DNA of 64,000 nucleotides, from contig JAALGY010000039.1 of assembly GCA_032358165.1 (NCBI GenBank), positions 1,488,001 to 1,552,000 on the forward strand. The letters run 5' to 3'. The notes below the pieces were generated by a model. The model had not been told where the DNA came from. It did no database searches and saw only the letters and a program-made list of their open reading frames with translations. A program made the position numbers and the translations under genes. Within the stretch, counting starts at the first letter, position 1. Each line of letters starts with the position of its first letter. This DNA comes from Diplosphaera chodatii. Its lineage: Eukaryota > Chlorophyta > Trebouxiophyceae > Prasiolales > Stichococcaceae. Positions 1-10,600 of this stretch are shown piece by piece.

Positions 1-2330
1 GGCCGGCGCGCTGTTCTCCGACCCCCTGGCAGCCCGGCTGGCGGGCGCCGACGCCGTGCAGCAGGCCCAGGCGTATGCGCAGGTGGGAAGGGCTCAGGAT
101 CCACCCTGAGCGTTTAGTCATCTGAGGGGCCCCTCAGGCGATGCACAGTCAGACATGAGCTGGGCGGTAGCAGCGGTCGATGATTCCAGCCTGAGAAGCT
201 TCAGCATGCCACCTGGGGCAGCACATGCGGCCGCTGCTGCTGCTACTGGTTGTGCTGCTGCCACCATTGCCGATCAAACGGCCATGTTCTGCCATCAAGC
301 ATGCAGCCCAGCAACTCTGCAGGTCTGGGGCGTGGCAGGCCAAGCCGACCAGCGGCCAGCAGGCGACGCGGCAGCAGCAGAGGCAGCGCCCGCAGAGTTG
401 GCGAAGCACGGGCGGAGATATTTGGTGGGCCGCCTGGCGATCAGGACCTGGTGGTGAGTTACAGCTTTAGTTTCCCCGCAGCTGCAGCTAACGCTGCCCG
501 CTGCTCAGGCCTCGACACCGCCACGACACTGGCATAATGTTGCAGGCCATGCTTGCACAGGCCATGCTTGCCCAACGAACCTTCAGGCAGGACCTGATCG
601 ACCGCTGGGCCAACCCTGAGCAGGTTCGACTCGCAGCTGGAGGCGGCGCTGCAGCAGGCAGCGGCGGCAGGATGCGGGAAGCAGCAGCCGCAGGTGGTGG
701 TGCTTGGCGCGGGCATGGACACGCGGCCCTGGCGCCACAGCTTCCTGCGAGGTGCGGCCCTTGCAACGCTGTTGTGATGCCATCACATCCAACTCCCCAG
801 AGTTTTCTGCACGCACATGAGGTCAGTGCCCATGGCTGTGGGCTGCACCAGCGGAACTCCGGCAGATTGGCCCGGGGGCCGCCGCTGCTGGCGACGCCTG
901 GTGAAAGGGAGGGGATCTGTGAACTGGCCAGTCAAGAGGCTGCTGATAATACAGCGGTGCCAGCTGCTGACATCTATGAAGTGAATTGCTTGATCTGTTC
1001 ACACGCCGCTGCAGGGGTGGCCTGGTACGAGGTGGACCGCGCGGACGTGCTGGCGGCGAAGGACGCCGCCCTGGAGCGCAATGGCGCGCAGCCCCACGCA
1101 GACGCATGCGGCAGCTGGCGGTGAGCTCTTGTCATGTCAGTTGGTACACCCGATGCTGATCATGACCCTACTGCACGCACTGCTGAGCACATCATACAGC
1201 CCCTTCTGTAGCTACCTGGCTATCAGTATCTTCCAATGCATGGTAGCAGGGGCAGTGCCGCCCTGACATAATGGCAAATCTCGTGCAGGTTCCCGCTGCT
1301 GGCGGGCAGCCGGGTGACGCTGGAGGCGGATCTGAATACCCGCGACTGGCTGCAGACGCTGCAGCAGGCCGGCTATGATCCGGAGGTAAGGAGAACACCT
1401 GCGTCATCGCAGTTATCATCTCAGATCAGACGACCCAGCAGTGCTGAGCACCTGGCTTGGCTTCTCATGATGGCAGTCGCCGGTGATGATGATGCAGCTG
1501 TTGAGCGGCTTGCCTGACCGCAGACATGAGCTACCATCTACAGTGTGCACGTCAGCATGCATCAGTGTGCTGTTGCCTGCTGTGCAGTCCCCGGCGGTGT
1601 GGATTGCGGAGGGGCTGCTGATGTATCTGCAGCCCGCTGCTGTTGCCAATCTATTGGAAACGACATCAGGTTAGCCGTCAACGCCGACCAGTTGCCAAGG
1701 CTGGGCAAGTTCGACATGATGTATCTACTTGTGTGTCAGCCAAGCCAAAAGCTCCTGTCACTGTGCTTCGTCTGACACCACCAAGTCTGTGCTTAAACCG
1801 TGCCCTGAACCCCGGCGTGCAGGCAGCAGTGCCCCCGGGAGCACGCTGCTGACGCAGGCGTTCGTGACGGGCTACTCCATGCGGGAGCAGGGCAGCGTGC
1901 GCATGAAACCGCAGATTTACCGGGAGCTGCAGTCCACCTTCGCTTGGTTTTGTGACCCCGACCCCGCGCCGGTGAGACCACCCGGACTGTATCATTTGAT
2001 AGGGACGCTCGCTTGAAGAGGCATGTGCGGTAAAGTGGCACACCTGCAGCCAGTCCATCTTTGCATGATTCTGCGAGCCCACTCCGCGCTGGTAAGAGCG
2101 CAGCTGGCCAAAGCGTCCTGCCCAAACCTTTGACGTCTGCCAACTGTCCCACACGCTTCGTTGTGTGTTCCGTGCAGTTCTTCCGGCAGCACGGGTGGCG
2201 GCAGCCGGAGGTGACGAGCTACTCGCGCATGGCGGCGGCCACCAGGAAGCCGACTGATATTTTCAGCACAGAGTGCACGTCCGGCGGCTGGCATGACAAG
2301 ATGTGCCCCTTTATCATGGCGCATACCTAG
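1..2330 (+). CDS. SAM-dependent methyltransferase, leucine carboxyl methyltransferase-like, 5' partial
   Basis: The 3' end of a gene whose start lies before the window. Eight exons join in frame: 1-82, 323-453, 624-751, 1015-1120, 1289-1385, 1588-1669, 1823-1971 and 2178-2330, giving 308 residues from base 2 to the TAG stop. Motifs in order: LFSDPLAARLAG near the start, RYLVGRLAIRTWWFDSQL, the SAM-binding VVVLGAGMDTRPWR, the acidic-loop YEVDRADVLAAKDAAL, LEADLNTRDW, and WIAEGLLMYLQP. These match the LCM/PPM fold group (Pfam PF04072, TIGR00027-like), which transfers methyl from S-adenosylmethionine to carboxyl or hydroxyl groups. The substrate cannot be told from sequence; the TIGR00027-like form is commoner than true PP2A methyltransferase. 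The border of exon 2 at 323 is the least certain. It is not related to the downstream array. Confidence 0.9.
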
Positions 2331-3075
2331 CAGGCACCTGATGGCCTCTATGGCTGCGCTGCAATGGTGTAGATAATGTACTGGTCTAGAGCTGTTGGTC
2401 TGTAGATAGGCAGCACTCACAGGTTGGGTAGGCATGTGCCGGACCGCTACTCTCCCTGCATTCGCTTGACCCGTTGTTCAAGTCAGCAACGTCAGAATCG
2501 CAGTAGATCATATGCAGCTTCCAGCACTAGCTCTACACACACTGTATCATCTGGGGCGGGCTGCGGGGGGCCGCCAGTAGGTGTGCAACGATCAGTGGTG
2601 CCCAGGTCAGGTGAATATGTGGATTTATCGACCGTTGCCTGGATGATAAGCTGCCTGGGCGGCGTGGCAGCTCGACTGTCAAGATGCCAGACTTGTACTA
2701 CTGAGAGTACTGACCCGCAGTACACAGTCCCCTCTCGCCCAAGGCGGCAGCCAGGTGGGACTCTGTACGAAGGGGACTGGTGGGACTCCCGGGCTATACC
2801 CTCGTAAAGATCAAGGTGCATGCGAGCATTGCCTCATGGGGCCATGCTTCATTTCATCATTTGCAGCTCTCCGCACTCCTCTCACGCCGCGCCGCTGCTT
2901 TCACGATCAACTGACCTCTGTGTTTGCTCGGCTATTGTCTGGGTAGCCGCTGAGCAACGCAGCTCTCTGCTGCACACGCGCTTTTGGACTGCCCAGCAAT
3001 ATCTTTGCTGAGTCACGCATTTGAGGAGCAGCGGCGGCGCAGCGGCAGTCTCAGTCAAGCGCTCAAGCTCGATTG
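2331..3075. other. intergenic stretch
   Basis: 3' flank of the methyltransferase and upstream region of the small plus-strand ORF. No conserved motif, repeat or convincing coding exon was seen; the short ORFs in it lack codon bias and homology to anything else in the window. Confidence 0.5.
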
Positions 3076-3285
3076 ATGACAATGGGGTTCGCGGAGGCAG
3101 TGTGGCGCACCAACGCCAAATTCGGCAGCGCAATCTTCCTGACCACCTGCAGCTACGGCTTTCTCTACACCGTTGTCAACCACAGCTCGCCCGTCGACGA
3201 CGCCCGCGCCTGGTGGACGGGCGAGCGCCCCGCGCGCAAGTACCAGATGCGGCTGGCGTCCAGCGGCGCTTCCAGTGAGTCGTGA
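3076..3285 (+). CDS. possible small single-pass membrane protein, 69 residues
   Basis: An uninterrupted ATG-to-TGA frame with GC-rich third positions typical of real genes here. Residues about 4-15 are polar with a W-R-T-N-A-K stretch, followed by a hydrophobic segment (FGSAIFLTTCSYGFLYTVV, residues about 15-33) that could cross a membrane once, then a polar tail with WWTGERPARKYQM. I do not recognise the family. The size and layout resemble accessory subunits of mitochondrial respiratory complexes, but this is only an analogy. A GTGAGT at 3271-3276 could be a splice donor, in which case more exons follow; none was recognised. A 5' exon is also possible. Confidence 0.45.
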   Translation: MTMGFAEAVWRTNAKFGSAIFLTTCSYGFLYTVVNHSSPVDDARAWWTGERPARKYQMRLASSGASSES

Positions 3286-4341
3286 GGCTACAACATGGCT
3301 GGGTTTGGCGGCCGGCCGGCAGCATGCAACGTAGTGCAGTCACAACTGGCGCGCTGCAACTGTTGTTGAAGAGTGAACTGGTCGGACGATGTTTCGGGAC
3401 GGCATGCGCTGCTGGTAGGACGGCTTGCCGCATGGGTGCGTCGCACCATGCGAGCGTGGCGCCGCCAGTAGCATAGGACATGCCAGGCCTGGTGTATGGC
3501 AAGTTTTGCCTTGATCTGAGATGCGAGATATTTTACTTTGGCCATGCATGCACACTCGTGCATTGCATACAGTACCGCCAATGCAGTGTACTTTCGGACG
3601 GCTGTCACACGGTAGACTGGACAGTGAGGGAGGTGTGGTGACAGCGAGAGCTGTGTGGATGCCTCAGATGAGACTGTTCGGAATGTTGCGCCTTTTTGGA
3701 GATACCAGCGCTGCCCTGCTGCCATGTATGTTATGGCGGTGTGGACGCTGATGCTGAGATGATGTGCGGTGCCCGTGGTTGTGTGATGCAGTGTGTGGGT
3801 TTTGAGACTGCGCTGCCCGTGTTGTAAGCAGCTGAGGCAGCTTCTAGGCAGTCTGCAGCCCGCAATGTAGGCACCATCTTTCTGTAATACATGCTTATCA
3901 ACAGCCTGACAGTCCACAGTCCACCCCTTGTTGTCCCACTACCTCATGTTGCATCACGACCACTATGCATAATGCACTGCACAGCCAACTGGCTTGCACA
4001 CAATCGACCTCCTGGTGCCAAAATGTTGCTACACGCACAGTGTTATGTCCACACAGATGCAAAGCAACATCCTAGTGCACATGCTGCCGCTGTTCCTTCC
4101 AGATCACACCTGATATGGAACTGCAGGGCTATATCAGGGTCGCCTGTGCAAGGGGTATGTCTGTTGAACAACTGGTGTGCCTGCTGTGGCAATAGCGCTG
4201 CTACAGTAGAGTCTGCAGCAATGCAAAGACTGCCGCATCTGTCTACCCCGCGCAGCCTCACAAGAAGCCACCCTGAAGTCTACTACAACCACATTGACAT
4301 ACTCACGCCCACTGCAGCGTCTGCCGTGGTGTGTGGCCAGG
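3286..4341. other. intergenic stretch between convergent genes
   Basis: Less GC-rich than the coding parts. It should hold the 3' UTRs of the small plus-strand gene and of the minus-strand zinc-finger gene. A TGTAA, the usual green-algal polyadenylation signal, occurs at about 3881-3886, some 600 bp after the small ORF. No coding exon can be supported. Confidence 0.4.
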
Positions 4342-7105
4342 TCACGCCACTTCAGCAGGAGGCAGGCCGGGCAGCGCTGCTGCATCCACAGCTGCCAGCG
4401 CTGCCGCCATCGTCAGTACTGCTCGGGCAACGAGCACCTTGCCAGGAGCCCGCGCAGCCGGCTCAAGCCTGACGGGCCGCCGAGCCGACGCCGCCGCCAC
4501 AGCCGCCCTGCGCGCTGGCGCCGCGACTGCTACAGGGCCTTGTGGCAGCTGCGCCGCACAATCATCTGGCCCCGCCGTTGCTGCCATGCCGAACTGATTG
4601 CCACCAACGCCGCTGACTTGGCTACACTGCAGGAATGACACGCCGGCGAGGCCTGACGCCATCAGCACCGCCGCTGCTGCGGTCCGTGCTGTGGCCGCCC
4701 TGTCGCGAGCACGGCCATCGGCGGCAGCGCCGGCTGAACGCGAGTTGCTGTGGCTGGTGCCTGCAGCAACCGCCACGCCGGGGTTGGTCAGCAACCCGCT
4801 GCGGCATGCGCATCTCTGGTGGCCATCTCCCACATTGCTTCGTGTCCTGTTGCTGGTTGACAGGAGCACATCATCTGACACAAACGGTCAGAAGGCTCAT
4901 TGTCAAGCGCACTGGCTGATGCGCCTGTGGACTGCGCAGGGGACACTGCCGGCTGCTGCTGGTGCTGCGGCGATGACGGAGGCAGCGGCATCAGCGGCGG
5001 CACATGGTGCAGCTTCCGCCGCTTGGCTGCTGACGGCACTGCAGGGTGGGCCTGGTCCAGCAGCGGCGGTGCACATGCTCCATGGTCTACACCTGCAGAC
5101 AGGTTTTCAGCAGTGCTGTCACCAGTGCTGTCAGTGAGGCCATCACCCTGACGCCCTTTTGTGAAGAAGCGCAGGTGCCCTCCGCAGCAGTCACACTCCC
5201 AGATTGCTTGTGAGCAACATATGTGACCTGCGCCAGCAGGTGTACTGGCCGCAGCACAGCAGATGAAACCTGTGAATGCTGCACAACGCCCAAAAAGTGC
5301 CTTTATGTCTTCCGTCATGGCCATCAGGGGTGAGCAGGCCACACCTGCCGGCGGATGCGCGCCCCTGGCGGCGGCGGCTGCTGCGCCGTGGCAGTAGCGC
5401 CGCAGGTGCTGCCGGTAGTTCTGTCGCAGCTTCGCCTCAGAGCGGCAGCTGCTGATGCCCTGCAGTGCAGCTGTGAAGGTTCCTCCGGTCTGTCCCGTAC
5501 ATGTGCAGTCCTGCCACACGACATCATGTGCCGCAGGATCAGACACTTAGGTGCAATTACCAGTGCCGTGCTCGGCGTTGCGGGTCAGGCCCACTGACTC
5601 GCATGGACAGCTCCGCACCTGGCTGCAGGCGTGGCACGTCAGGCGCCAGCGCCGGTGCAGGAATGTAACGTGAGGTATGCTGTCAGCGGTCCCTGCTGCT
5701 GGCGCAGCCGCCTCCGCAACACAGCCATCCAGTGCAGCCACGCCGCGGCGGCCGCGCCTGCTGAGGTTCGGACCATGTGTCTGCTGGCAGTCAGCTTTTG
5801 ACGGATTTTTGATGTTCTGTGGGGCTGATGGTCTCACTGCGGCTGTCTCGTCATTGGTGCTACTGATTGGATTGCTCTCTGACTCATAGCTGCTGCCCTG
5901 CAAGCCCGACGCCCCTGGCCTGCCAGCAGCTGCACTTGGCCCTGCAGCATGCGGCAAGGTGCTCAGCCATGAACAGCGTTCTCTGTTGCATGATGGGACA
6001 CACTTGCACAAAGGGTGGGCATGCCGCCAGCAGCTGTGCGGCAGCCAATGACACATCGCCACATGCAATGTGTGCGCTTCCAAACCCAGCAGGCCAGCAT
6101 GCACGTACTGCTGGGCATGGAGATTTGATGTGGCAGGCACTCACCGACAGAAGTTGTGGTGTCCAACGCTGTAGATGCTGCGCAGCGGGCGCGGTGCTTC
6201 TGGAAGTTCTCGCGCATGCGGCGGGCCGAGGCGTCACTGCCAATGACCTTGCCGCAGCCTGGGCACCGCCGCCACCACCTGGGCGCAGGACCGCCTGCCA
6301 TGTGCACACAGAGCATGCATGTTGGTTGACAGCGAGCACCGTGGATGACAGGTCTACGTACACACCCCTGCGTGCTGTCAACACATATGCACTCCCAAAG
6401 CTGCACGCTTTCAGGTGTGGTGCAGGCGCTGCGTTTGAGGCTTTCAGAGGGCATCACACCCTGATTTCCGTACAGGCATATGCTGATAGAACGTGTTGCA
6501 TTGCTGTGTTGCAGCAATCTGCTCGCCAGCTGATGCCTGAGCTGGTGCATGACAACAGGAAAACCGGCAGAGAGAACGTGTCACACATTCAGCTGTTGGC
6601 GTCGCAACCGCAGTCCTGCTGCGCGTCTGCCTGCCGCCTGTACAACCAGCCTGGCCGGGCGGCGGCTTGCCCTGCTGTGACAGGAGCGGCGGCGGCGCTG
6701 GCATGGCTGATGGTGAATCGGGCAGCAGTTGCTGTAGCCCTCTGGCCTGCGCCGCCCTGCACTGCAGGCTCGTCTGGTGCCGCAGTAGAGACTCCTCCGC
6801 CTACGCAGCCGACAACACCGATGCTGCCGGCTTGCTACTGGGTGTGAGGCGTCATGTGAAGAAGATGATATTGATAGCTGCTGCCTCAAATGAAGGAAAA
6901 CAAAGCCAGACACAAGAGCCTTATGCTGTCACAGCGCTCGAGTTCTGGGGTGGACAAATGCAAGGTTGGCAGGCAGCCACGAGGCAAAGTGCGCCACGAA
7001 CAAGCCGCCAACAGCACCAAAAGCACCAACCTTGCTGCTGGACCGGCGGCTGCTGAGCGACAGCCGGCAGTGCTCGCAGGTCACACTCCAAGTTGGCATC
7101 CTCAG
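4342..7105 (-). CDS. BED-like zinc-finger protein, copy 1 (exon structure partly resolved)
   Basis: Minus-strand gene paralogous to the one at 43558-45432; similarity between the two identifies the exons. In reading order: a possible first CxxC segment (about 7105-6945, TWSVTCEHC); a finger exon 6278-6145 with CPGCGKVIGSDASARRM and H-x3-C (pattern C-x2-C-x19-H-x3-C); an exon ending at 5619 with RRWRLTCHACSQ; exon 5459-5345 with LRQNYRQHLRRYC, completing a second finger C-x2-C-x19-H-x4-C across an intron; an exon with IWECDCCGG; a basic KRRKL stretch that may be a nuclear localisation signal, then Pro/Gln-rich sequence; and a last Ala-rich exon 4798-4342 ending in a hydrophobic tail. The Trp before the first Cys pair and the spacing resemble BED fingers, so DNA binding in the nucleus is a guess. 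The start codon and the exons between 6279 and 7105 are unresolved. Confidence 0.55.
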
Positions 7106-7519
7106 GTGGCTGTAACTGCAGCCACTATCTGCTGTTGTAGTCGGACCTGGGGTGCTGACAATGCATTACATATGTCGCACCTACCTGTCTGATAATGATA
7201 AATCAGCCGACCGCTCTCAACATGCCACGCCCTGCCAACGGTTCTTGCGGTAGATTCTTGCACAGCTGATCAGCCGGTCATTGACATTGCCCGTGACGGC
7301 GATGTTGCATGGATGCGAACGGTCGCCATGGTGCCGCCGGAAAACCGGCCTGAGAATCTCGGAGGAGGGCAGATCTCTGCAGATGTACCCAAATGCCGAA
7401 GGCCCCAAGGAGGCATGCTCTCAGAATCATTCAGCTTGCTTCTGAACCCAGCGTGCTTCCGGCGTGCGAGTCGCCTCCTTTCCAGAACGACCGTCTTGTT
7501 GGCCGGTATGGCGGCGGCT
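7106..7519. other. divergent intergenic region between zinc-finger copy 1 and U1
   Basis: Upstream region of U1 and probably of the minus-strand zinc-finger gene. Parts of it, read on either strand, resemble the regions upstream of U2 and U7, which explains open frames there without them being genes. Confidence 0.4.
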
Positions 7520-7528
7520 GGCGCGCCC
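7520..7528 (+). promoter_or_regulatory. GGCGCGCCC element upstream of U1
   Basis: GGCGCGCCC 114 bp before the U1 start codon at 7634, kept at a similar distance in other copies of the array. Candidate core promoter or 5' UTR element. Confidence 0.4.
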
Positions 7529-7633
7529 ATCGCCGCATCCAGATGATAGTTTTGCAGCATCATGCACCTGCCCACGCGAGAACTTGCGCAGCAGTCAAGC
7601 ACTGAGGCAGGCCTGTAACTGGGGCCTCGCGCG

Positions 7634-10600
7634 ATGCCGCCTCGGCAAAGGTGCGCAGCACCAGTCCATGCCGGCCATGCCAAATTTGCGCTGCAATGAA
7701 ATGCAGCACGACCCATGCCAGCTGTGCACCTGCCACTGGCGGAGCAGGTCTGTATGCAGGTCAAGCCATGTTTCAAGCTGAACAAAAATTGGGGATATGA
7801 CGGCAGGCAGAGCCGGCAGGGCGGTGCCGCCCATGAGCGCGTCATGCGTGACGCGGAACATCTGATGGATGCCATCAACAACGAGCAGCCCGGAAAGGCG
7901 CCGTGGCAGGCCCTCCTGCAGTACCTTGCGGCTCACAGCAGGTGAGAAGCATCCTGTCTGCAATGTCATCAGCCGCTCAGTCATGAAGCACGGCATGCGT
8001 TGACATGTCATTGCAAGGATGATGCTGTAAGTGCCGTGTACAGGGTGGACCGACGCAACTGGGAGCCCGCAAGACAGCTGTGCTGGCTGCTGTCCTCCGT
8101 TCATACTCGCACGGCCGCGGCTGCGGCATCCGCCATCGCCTCGTTGTACGAGCCGGGGCAGAGCTGCATCAGCTGGTGCTCCGGCCTGGTGGACCACATC
8201 CCCGACATAGGCGCCGTGCTCAGCAACGCCGCCGTCGTGGAGCAGATGGTCGCCACAGGGCCGCCTTTTGCGGTCGGCCGCCTCACGGTGGCGGCGGCGG
8301 CCAGCCTCGGGAGCTGGAGCGATGCCAGACAAGCAGCCGGCGCTGCTGCGCTGCTGCCCGGCCTTGCGTCGGCGCTGGTGCTGGCGGGCAAGAGGCAGGA
8401 CCAATTGTGAGCCCTGCATGCGTGCTGCAGCCTGCTGCACCGTGAGGGTGCACGTTGCAGAGCACACGTTGCATTGTGCAGCGCTCGCTGCCTACGAAAG
8501 GTGTGGTAGATGCCCGTGCTGTCGTGTCAGATGCACATCAGACTGCGTCCCTGCCTGCAGCTACAGGCACAGCGTCAGCATGGCCAGCTGCGCAGAGCTG
8601 GCGCTGGCAGCCGCGCAGCTGCAGCCGCCGGCGGGGTCCGCAGCGCATGAGCACCTGTCCAACCCCCGGCTGCAGCACCAGGTGCTGCACCTGGCTGAGA
8701 CCGCCGCGACCTGCATGGACGCAGCGCTTGGCGCTGCGGCAGGGGCCGCGTTCAACGAGGTGAGCAGCCCGGAGTCGCCTGCACTAATGTTTCAGCTTCA
8801 ACTGGCAGCTGACACGGCTGCTGAACCAGAAGGTCAGGGTTGCGCATCCATTTGTGTGTTCATGCACATTTCACTGGAGCTTTGTTGAATGCATTCAGGA
8901 ATTGCGTCAGTAGTGTTTGGACTTCATGATAACGTGAAGTGGTGGGTGCTGCTGCTACTGTTCTGTTCTGATGTTGTTGATGAGACACCCAAACAGCGCC
9001 GCCGGTGCTGCGCAGGCTGACCGCGCGAAAACCTACCAGCTGGCGGGTCTGCTGGCGGACACCGCCTGCACAGCCACGGGCGCGCTGCACCACCTAACGA
9101 GGCGCCAGCTCGGCTGGTCGCACGACATGGCGGACTCGGTGCTCGCCATGTTTGCAAGGGCCCTGCCGCACCTCGCAGCCGGCGTCAGCTCCAGGGTGGG
9201 TTGATTCGGCAGCGCTGCTAAGGCGAAGTCACCGCATGCTGTTTCAACGTCGCCACTCGCTGGTTTTCCGTACACTGCTGTCTGAGTCTAGAGATGGTGC
9301 CGGGTGCGTCTCCACCTGCCGACCATGAGTGCAAGGCGGCCAGGCCGATGTGCAAATCTGCGATGCCAGCAGGATGCCCCAAGCGAGAGCCGCGCCCGCG
9401 CAGTGCTGCCGGGCGTGTGCCAGATGCTGTGGCTGTGCAGCGGGTACCTCCTGCCTCTCGCCACCGAGCACGGGTCGCCCGGCAGCGTGCTGGCAGTCAT
9501 CAAGGCCGCTGTTGCGGTACGAGCTGCAGTCTTTCGCAAGCACCTCATCCAACGTGATCTCCCCACGATGTTCCTGGCAGTGGCTCAAGCCGCAACCTCA
9601 CCTGTCAGGGTTTGCAGGAGCCTTTGCACATGGCACGCAGGTGCTGGATGATGGGGCATTCCAGTCGGGATGGACAGGTGGCGTCAGTCCCCGATCACTG
9701 CTGCTCGTGGCTGCCAGGTGCGCGCCCTGCTCAGCATCGCCGCGCCAGCCGCTGCTGTGCGATGCTGGCAGCGCCGCCACGAGCTCGAGTCGCATCGGAA
9801 ACATCAGGACCTGTCTTGCATGGCGCTGTTTTCACACACGCGGCCTGTGCTGTCGAGCTGCAGGGTCATCAGGATCGCCAGCAACACGGTGATGATGTGC
9901 CAGGAGCAATTCACGGTCCCGCGGAAGCTGCTGGCGGTCAGCGTGCTGCCGTGGCTGGATGCCGGGGAAGCAGCAGCGCTACAGGGCAGCAGCCTGGTGG
10001 TGCTGCCGCCAGAGTGGCCGCCGTGCGAAGCCCAGCAGACACTCACCAGGTGGGAGCTGTTGGTCCCTCTTGGAAGCTGGAAGTTGAGAAACCCCATCCT
10101 GCGCCCAACGCGCGGTCTCATCGCCGGTGGAAGGTGGCCAGTGCTGATTGATGGACACTCCGCGTGCACATGAGCTGAGGGGTGGTGCCTTTCAGCCCTC
10201 GGCGAGGGCTCTGTTGCCCTGTAATGGCAACATGCAATCCCTGTGCAATCACAGCAGCTGTGCAGCACACACGCATGGGCTCTACCGTCAGAGGCAAGCC
10301 ATGCAGCTGCAGCCTGAGTATACACTGTGTTATCCAGCTGAGTCGGAGGCTTGCTTGCTGCTTTCAGGGATTTGGACATAACTGTCCTGCTGGCTGACGA
10401 GCTGGTGGCAGGCTTGGCGGCTGCCGTGCGGTATTCGTTCTCAGCGCCTCTGCCCAGCGAGCCCATCCTGCTTGGCACCGAGAGCGGCCTCTCGGCGCTG
10501 ATAGTCGTGATCAAGCAGAGGTATGCAGACGTTGTGGTGCGTCGTGACTGCTTCCGGCCGCCTCAGGGCCACTGACAATCGCCTGCATCGTGGCTCATCG

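Noticed and set aside
3288..3917. 209-residue open frame on the minus strand
   Set aside because: Cys/His-rich with no domain-like pattern, no relation to other sequence here, and it overlaps likely 3' UTRs; open by chance.
7270..7881. 203-residue minus-strand frame over the U1 start
   Set aside because: It covers the U1 promoter and exons 1-2, which are supported by comparison with eight sisters; similar shadow frames occur before U2 and U7.
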